DNA of 64,000 nucleotides from Qipengyuania_C sp046254955 (GCF_046254955.1 NZ_JBJXRG010000001.1:496001-560000); one strand, 5' to 3'; shown: positions 25,438 through 34,429, counted from the stretch's first letter. Numbers and translations: made by a program. The notes: a model not told the origin generated them from the letters alone.

Positions 25438-25992
25438 ATGGCGATTCTTTCCGACAAGTGGATCCGCGAGAAGGCGCAAGGCGAAGGCATGATCGAGCCT
25501 TTCGTCGAAGCGCAGCGGCGCGAGGGCTGCATTTCCTACGGTCTCTCGAGCTTCGGCTATGACGCGCGCGTCGCGCCCGAGTTCAAGATCTTTACCAATG
25601 TCGATAGCGCGGTGGTCGATCCGAAGGACTTCGACGGCAAGAGCCTGGTCGACCGGGAGACCGACGTCTGCATCATTCCGCCCAATTCCTTCGCGCTCGC
25701 CCGCACGGTCGAGTATTTCCGCATCCCCGAAGACGTGCTGGTGATCTGCCTCGGCAAATCGACTTATGCGCGCTGCGGGATCATCGTGAATGTGACCCCG
25801 CTCGAGCCAGGCTGGGAAGGCCACGTGACGCTGGAATTTTCCAACACCACGCCGCTTCCGGCGAAGATCTACGCCAACGAAGGCGCCTGCCAGTTCCTGT
25901 TCCTGCAAGGCAACGAGCGGCCCGAAGTCACCTATGCCGACCGCGCGGGCAAATATATGGGCCAGCGCGGCGTGACGCTGCCGCGTTTATGA
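25438..25992 (+). CDS. dcd: dCTP deaminase
   Basis: Deaminates dCTP to dUTP for dTMP synthesis. The ATG at 25438 gives the family start MAILSDKWIREKA and 184 residues; longer in-frame starts add an unrelated leader. Typical motifs are GLSSFGYDARVA, the nucleotide-binding GKSTYARCGI with the catalytic Glu in VTLEFSNTTPLP, and the C-terminal KYMGQRGVTLPRL. It works with the ribonucleotide reductase encoded later in the window in dNTP supply. Confidence 0.96.
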   Translation: MAILSDKWIREKAQGEGMIEPFVEAQRREGCISYGLSSFGYDARVAPEFKIFTNVDSAVVDPKDFDGKSLVDRETDVCIIPPNSFALARTVEYFRIPEDVLVICLGKSTYARCGIIVNVTPLEPGWEGHVTLEFSNTTPLPAKIYANEGACQFLFLQGNERPEVTYADRAGKYMGQRGVTLPRL

Positions 25993-26032
25993 TTGCGGCC
26001 ATAGCCGGACGCGCTGAACGTAATCGAGCCAG

Positions 26033-26818
26033 ATGGCCGTAGCCAAATATCCTTTCTGGTGCGTCGTTCCGGGGGACCGCGATGGCGAATACATCCTTCC
26101 GGTGATGCCGCCCGCCACGGTCGGACCCGAAGGGGCGCCGCATGTGATGGGCGGCGTTGCCCACGCTGCTGTTGTAGATGCCCTCCAGCTGGCAAGCGAT
26201 CAGCCGCTGCTGTGGTCGCATGTACAGTTTCTTGCCCCGACGACTCATGCCGAAGAACTTACCATCCGCTGCGAACAATGCGGCGGCGGGCAGGCGGTGG
26301 GCCAATGGCTCGCGGAGGTGCGCGTCAACGGCAATCTCACTCACCGGGCCAGCGCGGCTTTGGGCGCGCGCGAGCCGAGCGAGCAGACAATCTTCGCCGC
26401 GATGCCCAATGTGCCGGGACCGGACGAATCCGAAGCGCTGCCGACTCCCGAATGGAGCCAGCCAGGCGCCTTGTTTGATCAGTTCGAAATGCGCGTGGCG
26501 TTGCAAGACAATGATGGCGGCAGGCGGGCGCTATGGAGCCGCTCGACCGCGGAGGTCACCCCAAACGCAGGATGGCTCGCGATTGTATCGGACTTCTTCC
26601 TCGGTTCGCATCCTGCCTCGCAGGGAGGGCGCAGCCTCGATGATCTCTACCGCTTCGTCCAGGCCGGAGAACCCGGCTGGGTGCTGACCTACATCGAATT
26701 TTCCTCATTCGATCGCGGAGTGGTCCACGGCTCTGCCAAGCACTACTCGGAAAGCGGCAAACTGCTTTCGATCTCTAGCCAAAGCGGCGTGCTGCCGCGC
26801 ATACCGCTAGGAATTTGA
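26033..26818 (+). CDS. Acyl-CoA thioesterase-like double-hotdog protein
   Basis: 261 residues arranged as two hotdog-type halves. The N-terminal half holds HVMGGVAHAAVVDALQLASDQPLLWSHVQFLAPT, and the C-terminal half holds LAIVSDFFLGSHPA and YIEFSSFDRGVVHGSAKHYSESGKLLSISSQSGVL. The ending resembles TesB/DUF4442-like and other acyl-CoA thioesterases. It probably hydrolyses acyl-CoA; chain length is unknown. It lies between dcd and an HxlR gene with which its 3' end converges. Confidence 0.8.
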   Translation: MAVAKYPFWCVVPGDRDGEYILPVMPPATVGPEGAPHVMGGVAHAAVVDALQLASDQPLLWSHVQFLAPTTHAEELTIRCEQCGGGQAVGQWLAEVRVNGNLTHRASAALGAREPSEQTIFAAMPNVPGPDESEALPTPEWSQPGALFDQFEMRVALQDNDGGRRALWSRSTAEVTPNAGWLAIVSDFFLGSHPASQGGRSLDDLYRFVQAGEPGWVLTYIEFSSFDRGVVHGSAKHYSESGKLLSISSQSGVLPRIPLGI

Positions 26819-26820
26819 TC

Positions 26821-27507
26821 CTAGGCAGCCTGTCGTTCTTCAGCCTTCATCGGCGACAGCGGAAACCACAAGCTGGCGGTTCGCAGAAGCTGGGAATCGC
26901 CGGTTAAGGTCATCCGTTCTTCGCGCAGTGCCGTGTCGACTGAGCATTCGGCCATCCAGATTTCGATCAGCAATTCGAGCGGGGCATGGATGTACAGATT
27001 GACATCCTTTCCGGGGTCGTAATTGCACAGGTCGACTGTCTCTCCCTGGGCAACGACCCACCATTTGCCATGGTCTTCCACATCGGTGAGCGTGAATGCG
27101 AAGACGGTTTCTCCGTCCGGCAATTCGGTGAGATTGAGCGTTCGATGGAAGTCCCACATTGCACCCGCAACGTCGACTCTCTCATCTCTGATATTGCGCT
27201 GGGCCCACTTCAGGCCCCATCGTCCAAGGAAGAAGATGAGCGGGCGACATTCTCGGCCAGAAGGCGTCAGGTGGTAGCTTGCCTGTTGACCGGTCCCGCC
27301 TCGCTTCGTCACGAGACCGTTCTCGCAGACCTGCTTGAGACGCCCGCTCAGAACTGAGGGCGAGATATTGGGTATCGCGACATTGAAGTCTGAATAGCGG
27401 CTAGCGCCGAGCATCATTGCCCGCAGGATTAGCAGTGTCCATTTGTCGCCAAGCAATTCTGCAGCTTTCGTTGCCGGACAATGAGACGTTACTTGTGCTT
27501 TGGCCAC
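26821..27507 (-). CDS. HxlR-family regulator with C-terminal extra domain
   Basis: 228 residues. The winged-helix HxlR domain fills the first half: CPATKAAELLGDKWTLLILRAMMLGASRYSDF, then ISPSVLSGRLKQVCENGLV and YHLTPSGRECRPL. The second half (about residues 130-220) has a WWVVAQGETVDLCNYDPGKDVNLYIHAPLELLIEIWMA segment resembling SCP2-type lipid-binding domains found in other long HxlR proteins, so it may sense a hydrophobic ligand. It diverges from a UrcA gene, with a perfect operator-like palindrome between them. Confidence 0.9.
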   Translation of the reverse strand: MAKAQVTSHCPATKAAELLGDKWTLLILRAMMLGASRYSDFNVAIPNISPSVLSGRLKQVCENGLVTKRGGTGQQASYHLTPSGRECRPLIFFLGRWGLKWAQRNIRDERVDVAGAMWDFHRTLNLTELPDGETVFAFTLTDVEDHGKWWVVAQGETVDLCNYDPGKDVNLYIHAPLELLIEIWMAECSVDTALREERMTLTGDSQLLRTASLWFPLSPMKAEERQAA

Positions 27508-27555
27508 GGATCTCTCCCCTGAGCAACCTTACCAAAAACGTCGATATTTGGCCAT

Positions 27556-27572
27556 ACTACGAAATTCGTAGT
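27556..27572. promoter_or_regulatory. Candidate HxlR operator (17-bp palindrome)
   Basis: ACTACGAA-A-TTCGTAGT is an inverted repeat with perfect 8-bp arms and a one-base centre. It lies between the divergent HxlR and UrcA genes, 49 bp from the HxlR start and 121 bp from the UrcA start. A truncated copy recurs inside the UrcA gene at 27708-27720. Confidence 0.65.
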
Positions 27573-27692
27573 GACTTTCTCCCAAAACCGTAGCGCCCAA
27601 CTTCGGATCGCGAACTATCGAGAAAAACAACCAACCAGCATTGTCTCCTCATCGCCAACAACGGTGAAACACATCAAATGAGGAGAACATCA

Positions 27693-28004
27693 ATGACCAA
27701 TACAATCACTACGAAATTCGCGAGCGCCGTCATCGCCTTGGTACTGAGCACCGTATCAATGGCTGAAGTTACGTCGGCTCAAACCGTCGATCCGGTATCT
27801 GCTCAGAGCGAGACGGTTGAATTCTCTTATACTGCCCAAGAGCTTGCCACCGCAGAAGGTGCAGAAGCGCTTGAAGAGCGCATCGACATTTTCTCTCGTC
27901 GCGTTTGCCACAATTCAAACGCACTGTTCCCGATCGAGCAGCGCCGCGATTGCCGCAAAAACGTCGCTGACCAGCTGCGTGAACAGATCTTCTTCGGCGG
28001 CTGA
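27693..28004 (+). CDS. UrcA-family periplasmic protein (second copy)
   Basis: 103 residues. The start is the ATG at 27693 because the ATG 15 bp upstream overlaps the GAGGAG ribosome-binding site that serves it. A signal peptide (FASAVIALVLSTVSMAEVTSAQT) is followed by the family pattern VEFSYTAQELATAEGAEALEERIDIFSRRVC with a second Cys in RRDC. It diverges from an HxlR regulator that probably controls it. A terminator follows. Confidence 0.82.
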   Translation: MTNTITTKFASAVIALVLSTVSMAEVTSAQTVDPVSAQSETVEFSYTAQELATAEGAEALEERIDIFSRRVCHNSNALFPIEQRRDCRKNVADQLREQIFFGG

Positions 28005-28044
28005 ATCGAGCCATCAGGAATGGTCACAATGCCCAATGCAATCG

Positions 28045-28082
28045 GAAGCCCTGCTGGAACAACCAGCGGGCTTCTTGCATTT
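28045..28082 (+). terminator. Terminator of the second UrcA gene
   Basis: GAAGCCC-T-GCTGG pairs with CCAGC-GGGCTTC around an AACAA loop, then TTGCATTT. A 12-bp stem with one bulge, about 40 bp past the stop. Confidence 0.7.
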
Positions 28083-28126
28083 CGGCCTGGTATCCATTCA
28101 AGAAGAACGGGGAGGCAAACTTAATA

Positions 28127-29320
28127 ATGTCCGGATTCCTGTTCGACCAATGGCGCAGCCGCTCGCCGCATTATGATGAAACGCACGAGGCGGTGTGCGA
28201 CAGCGTGCGCAGATTCGTCACGCGCGAGATCATACCGCATGTCGATGAGTGGGAAGCGGCCGGGGAAATCCCGCGCGAACTGCACCGCAAGGCAGCCGAG
28301 GCGGGCGTTCTGGGTCTGGGCTTTCCCGAAGAATATGGCGGCAGCGGCACGATAGAAGACGGTGAGGAAGCCGGCTTCAACCGCTTCCATTCGCTGGTCC
28401 AGACCGAGGAGCTGTGCCGCCCCGGCGCGGGCGGTGTCCCCGCTTCGCTGATGATCCACGGGATTGGTCTGCCACCGGTTCTCGCACTGGGCAGCGAAGA
28501 ATTGAAGGCGCGCATCGCGCCCGATGTGCTCGCGGGTGAAAAGATCATCTGCCTCGGCATTACTGAGCCGGGCGGCGGATCTGATGTCGCGAACCTCAAG
28601 ACCCGGGCCGAGCGCAAGGGCGCAAGCTACATCGTCAATGGCGCGAAGACTCTGATCACTTCAGGCATGCGCGCGGATTACATCACGCTCGCGGTGCGCA
28701 CAGGCGATGCCGGGATCGGCGGAATCTCCTTGCTGCTGGTCGAGCTTGATCGTCCCGGAGTCAGCCGCACGGGCCTGCAAAAAATGGGGTGGCATGCTTC
28801 CGATACGGCGACGATCCATTTCGACGATGTCGAAGTGCCCGCGGAAAACCTGATCGGACCGGAGAACCAGGGCTTTGCCGGGATCATGCGCAATTTCAAT
28901 GGTGAACGCCTGGGCATGGCGCAGCAGGCTAATGCCGTTTCCCGTCTGTGCTACGAAGACGCGCTGGCCTGGGCGCAGGAGCGCGTGACTTTTGGCAAGC
29001 CGCTCTCGCAGCGTCAGGCGATCCGCCACAAGCTCGCCGATATGCACCGCCAGATCATCGCGACGCAGGCGCTGGTCGACCATTGTACCTATTCTGTCAT
29101 TCAAGGCAGCGCGCAGCCTGGCGAGCTGGCGCTGCTAAAAGTGCAGGCCACCAGGACGATGGAATTCTGCGCACGCGAGGCCTGCCAGATCCTGGGCGGG
29201 GCGAGCTTCGTGCGCGGCAGCCGGGTCGAGCGGATCTACCGCGAGGTGCGGGTGATGGCGATCGGCGGCGGATCGGAAGAAATCATGTTCGACCTCGCCA
29301 GCCGCCAGTTCGGCTACTGA
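28127..29320 (+). CDS. Acyl-CoA dehydrogenase
   Basis: An FAD-dependent enzyme that oxidises acyl-CoA to 2-enoyl-CoA and passes electrons to ETF. It has the ACAD signatures ITEPGGGSDVANLKTRA, TLITSGMRADYITLAVRTG and QILGGASFVRGSRVERIYREVRV. Its 397 residues are usual. The helix where many ACADs have the catalytic Glu (YEGT) reads AIGGGSEE instead, so the base may sit elsewhere. GGGGAGG precedes the start. A reductase of the saccharopine-dehydrogenase type follows after 75 bp. Confidence 0.92.
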   Translation: MSGFLFDQWRSRSPHYDETHEAVCDSVRRFVTREIIPHVDEWEAAGEIPRELHRKAAEAGVLGLGFPEEYGGSGTIEDGEEAGFNRFHSLVQTEELCRPGAGGVPASLMIHGIGLPPVLALGSEELKARIAPDVLAGEKIICLGITEPGGGSDVANLKTRAERKGASYIVNGAKTLITSGMRADYITLAVRTGDAGIGGISLLLVELDRPGVSRTGLQKMGWHASDTATIHFDDVEVPAENLIGPENQGFAGIMRNFNGERLGMAQQANAVSRLCYEDALAWAQERVTFGKPLSQRQAIRHKLADMHRQIIATQALVDHCTYSVIQGSAQPGELALLKVQATRTMEFCAREACQILGGASFVRGSRVERIYREVRVMAIGGGSEEIMFDLASRQFGY

Positions 29321-29395
29321 GGACAGGCGCGCGTTCCGTAACGGCTTTGACTCTCCGCCGCGCGGCGCGCATCACACAGTCAAAGGAGAAACCGC

Positions 29396-30577
29396 ATGTC
29401 CAAAGCAGACCGCCCGCTCGATATCGTTGTTTATGGCGCCACCGGATACACCGGACGCCTCGTCGCCGAATATCTTGACCAGCATTATGGCAAACGCGAG
29501 GACGGGCCGAAATGGGCGATGGCCGGACGCAGCCAGACCAAGCTTGAGGAAGTGCGCAAGGAGATCGGCGCCGATGCCTCGGTCCCGCTCATTGTTGCCG
29601 ATGCCGATGATCCCGCGAGCCTTGAGGATATGTGCAAGCAGACCAAAGTCGTCCTTACTACCGTCGGTCCGTACCAGCTCTACGGTGACGCACTCGTCGC
29701 CACCTGTGCGGCCACCGGCACTGACTACGCCGACTTGTGCGGCGAACCGGGCTGGATGGCCGAGAAGATCGCGGAACATCATGAAACCGCCAAGGCGCAT
29801 GGCGCGCGGATCAGTTTCTCCTCTGGCTTCGATTCGATCCCCTTCGATCTCGGGGTTTTGATGCTGCAAAAGGAAGCGGAGAAGCGCTTCGGCAAGCCCG
29901 CGCCGCGCGTCAAGGGTCGCGTCCGCGCAATGGCGGGGACCTTTTCCGGCGGTACCGCCGCGAGCCTCACCGAGACCATGAAAGCGGTGGCGAAGAACCC
30001 CTCGCTCGTGAAGGTATTATCCAATCCCTTCGCGCTCACGCCAGGTTTCGAAGGGCCAGATCAGCCCAATGGCATGGTGCCGCGCTACGAAGACGGAGTT
30101 GGCAAATGGGCCGCGCCTTTCATCATGGCCTCGATCAACACCAAGAATGTCCACCGCACCAACTTCCTGCGCGGCCACCCCTATGGGGAAGACTTCCGCT
30201 ATGACGAGATGATGCTCACCAGCCCCGGCGAAGCGGGCAAGGCCGCGGCCAACGCTGCGCTAGAAATGCTCAAGAACCCCTTCGGAGCCAAACCGCCCAA
30301 GCCGGGCGAAGGACCGACCCCGGAGCAGCGCGAGAACGGTTTCTATGACGTGCTGTTCATCGGCGAGATGCCCGATGGCGAAACCATCCACTACGGTGTC
30401 AAAGGCAAATACGATCCGGGCTATGGCTCGACCAGCCGGATGCTCGCCGAGACAGGAATCGCGCTGCTCGATAGCGACGCTGAAGGCGGCATAGGCACCC
30501 CGGGATCATTCCTCGGCGGGGACCTCGTGAATCGGCTCGAAGAGCACGCCGAAATCAGCTTCGCCTTGGAGAACTAG
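29396..30577 (+). CDS. Saccharopine dehydrogenase-like / trans-acting enoyl reductase-type oxidoreductase
   Basis: 393 residues with an N-terminal Rossmann fold (IVVYGATGYTGRLVAEYL) and the segment TVGPYQLYGDALVATCAATGTDYADLCGE characteristic of the saccharopine dehydrogenase NADP-binding family, which also includes mycobacterial trans-acting enoyl reductases. SSGFDSIPFDLGV and AMAGTFSGGTAASL are further family motifs. It likely reduces a lipid or acyl intermediate; this is inferred from the family and the adjacent acyl-CoA dehydrogenase. An AAAGGAGAA ribosome-binding site precedes the ATG. Confidence 0.85.
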   Translation: MSKADRPLDIVVYGATGYTGRLVAEYLDQHYGKREDGPKWAMAGRSQTKLEEVRKEIGADASVPLIVADADDPASLEDMCKQTKVVLTTVGPYQLYGDALVATCAATGTDYADLCGEPGWMAEKIAEHHETAKAHGARISFSSGFDSIPFDLGVLMLQKEAEKRFGKPAPRVKGRVRAMAGTFSGGTAASLTETMKAVAKNPSLVKVLSNPFALTPGFEGPDQPNGMVPRYEDGVGKWAAPFIMASINTKNVHRTNFLRGHPYGEDFRYDEMMLTSPGEAGKAAANAALEMLKNPFGAKPPKPGEGPTPEQRENGFYDVLFIGEMPDGETIHYGVKGKYDPGYGSTSRMLAETGIALLDSDAEGGIGTPGSFLGGDLVNRLEEHAEISFALEN

Positions 30578-30585
30578 GCAACGAG

Positions 30586-32781
30586 CTAGAAGCTCGCGCG
30601 CGCGCTCACCTTGAAGTTTCGTCCCGCCAGCGGGACGAAGTCCTTGGTGAAGCTCGCGTGGCGGCGCCCGGTGACATCGAAGATGTTGTCGGCCGACAGC
30701 ACCAGCGCGATCGTGTCGCGTTCGAACGGCCGCCACGTCAACGAAGCATTGACTAGCGTAAAGCTGTCCGTCGGCGTCTCGAATTCGGCGACCCGATTCT
30801 GGCTATCGAACCATTGCACTTCGGCGCGCAGATCGAACCGGTTGGTTTCCATATCGAGTGCCCCCAGCAGGCTGAGCGGCGGGATCTGCGGCAGCGGTGT
30901 GCCGTCATCAAGCTCGGCGCGGACATATTCGCCGCGCATATCTGCGGTCAGGCCGACGGAGCCGCTTTCGTAGAACAGATAGCTGATTTCGCCTTCGATC
31001 CCGAAGTAGTCGGCATCGTCCTGCAGGTAGATGAACACCGGCAAGTCGTCTTCTTCCTCGCCGGTCTCGGAGAGATAGATGTAATTGTCGAACCAGTTCT
31101 TGAATACGGCGAGTGAAAATTCTGCGGTGCCAATCTTGCCGCGCGAGAATAGCTCAACGCCCCAGGCCCGCTCGATTTCGAGGTCCGGATCGCCGATCTC
31201 GAATGCCTGCGTGGCGATATGCGGGCCGTTGGAAAACAATTCCTCCGCGCTCGGCGCACGCGCCACGCGTGAGACATTGATCCCGCTGCGCAGTGCAAAG
31301 GGGCCATCATAGGCAAGGCCGATAGCCCCGGAGAAGGTGTCGAAATCGCGCTCGATTCGGTCACGAGTGTTCTCGACCGAGGTAGCTTCGAAACGTGCCG
31401 AACCTTCGAGCTGGATCGGGCCATTGCCGTATTCCTGCAAGGCGAACGCTGCGAGCTGCTCGGTCCGGTTTGGCGCGACATAGGCTTCCGCCCCGAAGGC
31501 GTCGAAGTCCCGGAAATAAAATTGCCCGCCCAGCGAGCCGCGCCACTTGCCGCGATCATTCTGGACCAGCTCGGCGCGCGCTTCAATGCCCTGTACTTCA
31601 AAGACCGTACCGACTTCATCACCTTCGAATTCGGTGTGCGTGTAATCGGAATAGCCCACGCGAGTGCGCAGTTTTTCGAAGGGCCCGTCACCGAGGTCGA
31701 GCTCGCCGCGTAAATCCGCGCGCCATTGCCGTAGATCGATGCTGACGGGGACGTCGCCCTCTTCCTCTTCGGCTTCCTCTTCCTCACCTTCCTCTTCACC
31801 ATGGTGGTGACCGGCACCCGGGCGTCCGGGAATGCCGTAGCGCGTGTCATAGACGCCGACCGCCACGCCAAGGCTGCTGTCACCGCGGAAGAAAGAGATC
31901 CCGCCATTCGCAGTCCATGTTTCAGTGGCGCTGTTGGGAAGGATGCCACGCTGTTCGGCTGCCTCGCGCAATTCTTCAGCTTCCTCGAATTCGCCTTCTT
32001 CCTCTTCTTCGGCGGCTTCCTCGAGCAATTCCGCGCGTAAGGCTTCGGAGACGACAAAGCCGGGCACTTCGAGATCATCGCTTTCGCGCCAGGAGCCATC
32101 GACATGCACCACGAAGCCTGCGCCGATCGGTGCGTCGATCGAGGCGCCGAATTCACGCAGATCGCTCGCCGTGTCGGCACGGGCGATGGCATCGACATGG
32201 ACCGGTTCATCGGGGATCCGGCGCGGGATACGCTTGTCGATCACATTGACCGCACCGCCAATGGCCTGGCTGCCGAACAGGAGAACGGCAGGGCCGCGCA
32301 GCACTTCGATGCTTTCCGCAGTCAGCGGGTCGATCGAAACTGCATGGTCGGCCGAAGTATTCGAGACATCGATAGCGCCGATCCCGTCGACCAGCACCTT
32401 GACCCGCTCACCCGAGAAGCCGCGCAGGATCGGCCGGGATGCGCCGGGCGCAAAGCCGGTGGCCGACACGCCCGGAATCTTGGTCAGCACTTCGCCTAGC
32501 TGGCCTTGCAAGTTGGCTTGCAATTCGGTGCCTTCAAGCACGCTGGTACCCGCCAGCAGGTCAAACTGGCGCAGTCCCTGCGCACTGACGACAATCTCCG
32601 CGAAGGGATCGAGCCGCCGGTCGTGCAGATCGTCGACGATCCGCTCGTCACTGGTTGCGGTGCGTTCGCTTTCGCTATCGGACTTGGAATCCTGCGCATG
32701 CGCGATGGCGGGGAAGGAGAGGACACAGCCCGCCACGATGGCGAGGTGAGAGGTCTTGGACAGAAGATTATGATACAACAT
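30586..32781 (-). CDS. TonB-dependent outer-membrane receptor, ZnuD-like
   Basis: 731 residues from the ATG at 32781 (TAGGTGAG ribosome-binding site; a GTG three codons earlier is less likely). A signal peptide (FPAIAHAQD) leads into a plug domain with FAEIVVSAQGLRQ, LRGFSGERVKVLVDGIG and SADHAVSIDPLTAESIEVLRGPA. A barrel follows, ending FKVSARASF. Two loops are unusual: an E-rich stretch at about residues 252-275 and a His3 plus E-rich stretch at about 325-342. These and the plug sequence recall zinc receptor ZnuD; metal specificity is inference. It diverges from an amidohydrolase gene. Confidence 0.88.
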   Translation of the reverse strand: MLYHNLLSKTSHLAIVAGCVLSFPAIAHAQDSKSDSESERTATSDERIVDDLHDRRLDPFAEIVVSAQGLRQFDLLAGTSVLEGTELQANLQGQLGEVLTKIPGVSATGFAPGASRPILRGFSGERVKVLVDGIGAIDVSNTSADHAVSIDPLTAESIEVLRGPAVLLFGSQAIGGAVNVIDKRIPRRIPDEPVHVDAIARADTASDLREFGASIDAPIGAGFVVHVDGSWRESDDLEVPGFVVSEALRAELLEEAAEEEEEGEFEEAEELREAAEQRGILPNSATETWTANGGISFFRGDSSLGVAVGVYDTRYGIPGRPGAGHHHGEEEGEEEEAEEEEGDVPVSIDLRQWRADLRGELDLGDGPFEKLRTRVGYSDYTHTEFEGDEVGTVFEVQGIEARAELVQNDRGKWRGSLGGQFYFRDFDAFGAEAYVAPNRTEQLAAFALQEYGNGPIQLEGSARFEATSVENTRDRIERDFDTFSGAIGLAYDGPFALRSGINVSRVARAPSAEELFSNGPHIATQAFEIGDPDLEIERAWGVELFSRGKIGTAEFSLAVFKNWFDNYIYLSETGEEEDDLPVFIYLQDDADYFGIEGEISYLFYESGSVGLTADMRGEYVRAELDDGTPLPQIPPLSLLGALDMETNRFDLRAEVQWFDSQNRVAEFETPTDSFTLVNASLTWRPFERDTIALVLSADNIFDVTGRRHASFTKDFVPLAGRNFKVSARASF

Positions 32782-32948
32782 ATCGCTCACCTAGCAGCAA
32801 GCTTTGGAAGTGCAACACCATTCGTCGCGAGCGGACGACCTTCCGTCGAAATCAATCTTCCTCCAGAATTTGCTGGCCCGCCATTCCTTGACCGTCTCAC
32901 CGACAGCCCATAGCCTCCCGATCAAGACGACCGAGGAGGGAAGGCACG

Positions 32949-34130
32949 ATGGTCTACGCGCCAGCGACAAGAGCAATCTATGATGCGGACAGCCACATCA
33001 TGGAGCTTCCTGATTTCCTGAAGAAATACGCCGACCCGGATGTGCGCGACCAGATCCCGGAGGTCAGCTATTCGGCCTCCCTTGTGACCGACGAAGAAGT
33101 GGCTGTGATCATGGATCAGGGCGGCCAGCACTCGGCGGCGCATGTGGCCGAACAGATCGCACTGGGCGACACGCTGATTGCCAAGTCGAAGGAAATCCAG
33201 GCGCTTGGCGCCTTCAACCGGGATGACCGATCGAAGGCAATGGATTTGCTCGGCTTCACGAAGCAGCTCGTCTTTTCGACCCATTCGGTCGTGCTGCCCT
33301 TCCATCCCAGCTCGAAAACTGACCCCAGGTTGCGCTACGCGGCAACGCGGGCGCACAACCGCCATATGGCCGACTTCTGCGCCGATGATGCCCGGCTGAT
33401 GGGTGTCGGCATCGTTCCGCTGGATACACCCGAGCTAGCGATCAAGGAACTCGACTTCGCCATCGAGAATGGGCTAGAGGCGATCTGGGTGCCGCACCGC
33501 GCGCCGATCGGCTTCGCGCCGGGACATGTCGATCTCGAACCTTTCTGGGCCAAGCTGGCCGAAGCCGGCATACCCTTCGTGCTGCATGTCGGTGGCTCGC
33601 CATTGCAGGCGCTCAAGTCCTGGAGCGTCAATGGCCGCGCAGCCGTGCGTGACTGGATGGGCGGCGGCGAGAATGTCCGCACCAAGGATGCCGCCCTGCT
33701 GCACCAGCCGGTCGAGGCATTCCTCTCGATGATGCTAATCGACGGGCTGTTCGAGCGGCATCCGGGCCTGCGCGGCGCGGCGGTGGAATTGGGTGCTGGC
33801 TGGGTGCCAGAGCTTCTTCGACGCCTTGATTGGGTCACGAGCGTCTATAGCCGCGTCGATGAAAGCGTGCGATTCAAACGCAAACCATCCGAACAGCTTA
33901 CGGAGCAGATGGGCTTCACGCCTTTCCCGGTCGAGGATGTCAGCGTGCTGATCGCGCAATCATCGCCCGACCTTTACCTCTTTTCCTCCGACTACCCGCA
34001 TGTCGAAGGCGGGCGCGATCCGATTGGCAAATTCGAAAGCTATCTCGACGGCGCAGATGAGGAAGTGAAATCCCGTTTCTATACCGAGAATTTCCTGCGC
34101 ATCTGGCCTGAGGCCCGCGCACACGCATAG
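32949..34130 (+). CDS. Amidohydrolase-2 family metal-dependent hydrolase
   Basis: 393 residues of the TIM-barrel amidohydrolase_2 family (decarboxylase-type). The metal motif appears as DADSHIMELPDFL at the N-terminus. FVLHVGGSPLQAL has the ligand-type His, and the C-terminal LYLFSSDYPHVEGGRDPIGKFE holds the conserved Asp. Relatives decarboxylate or hydrolyse aromatic and lactone substrates; the substrate here is unknown. GAGGGAAGG precedes the ATG. Confidence 0.88.
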   Translation: MVYAPATRAIYDADSHIMELPDFLKKYADPDVRDQIPEVSYSASLVTDEEVAVIMDQGGQHSAAHVAEQIALGDTLIAKSKEIQALGAFNRDDRSKAMDLLGFTKQLVFSTHSVVLPFHPSSKTDPRLRYAATRAHNRHMADFCADDARLMGVGIVPLDTPELAIKELDFAIENGLEAIWVPHRAPIGFAPGHVDLEPFWAKLAEAGIPFVLHVGGSPLQALKSWSVNGRAAVRDWMGGGENVRTKDAALLHQPVEAFLSMMLIDGLFERHPGLRGAAVELGAGWVPELLRRLDWVTSVYSRVDESVRFKRKPSEQLTEQMGFTPFPVEDVSVLIAQSSPDLYLFSSDYPHVEGGRDPIGKFESYLDGADEEVKSRFYTENFLRIWPEARAHA

Positions 34131-34144
34131 TCCGATCGAGAAAA

Positions 34145-34219
34145 TGGAGCGGGCGAGGCGATTCGAACGCCCGACCCCAACCTTGGCAAGGTTGTGCTCT
34201 ACCCCTGAGCTACGCCCGC
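34145..34219 (-). tRNA. tRNA-Gly (anticodon GCC)
   Basis: The minus strand gives GCGGGCG...CGCCCGC as a 7-bp acceptor stem with T discriminator and an encoded CCA. The D arm is GTAGCTCAGGGGTAGAGC, the anticodon stem-loop is CAACCTTGCCAAGGTTG with GCC, and the T arm contains GTTCGAATC. All arms pair. 75 nt including CCA. Confidence 0.97.
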
Positions 34220-34429
34220 TCACTGGCGCTCCCGACTGATCGAGCTGTTGCCCAAGCCATCGGTGAGGAGGCGCGCGATTAGCAGTGGTCCGCGGGGGCC
34301 GCAAGCCCAAAATGGCCTCCCCGTGCCCTATAACTTGCGCCGCGCGGCGCTAGCCCTCACACTGGCCTTCACATTGCCGCGAAAGTGCCCACATGGGGCG
34401 CGACATTCTTACCGTAACAGGAGCACACC

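Noticed and set aside
30948..32210. 420-codon frame inside the TonB receptor gene
   Set aside because: Arg/Ser/Pro-rich shadow of a GC-rich gene; the receptor frame has clear plug and barrel motifs.
32767..32785. Zur-box-like sequence at the TonB receptor start
   Set aside because: The symmetry is weak and it lies in the first codons, so it could be chance.
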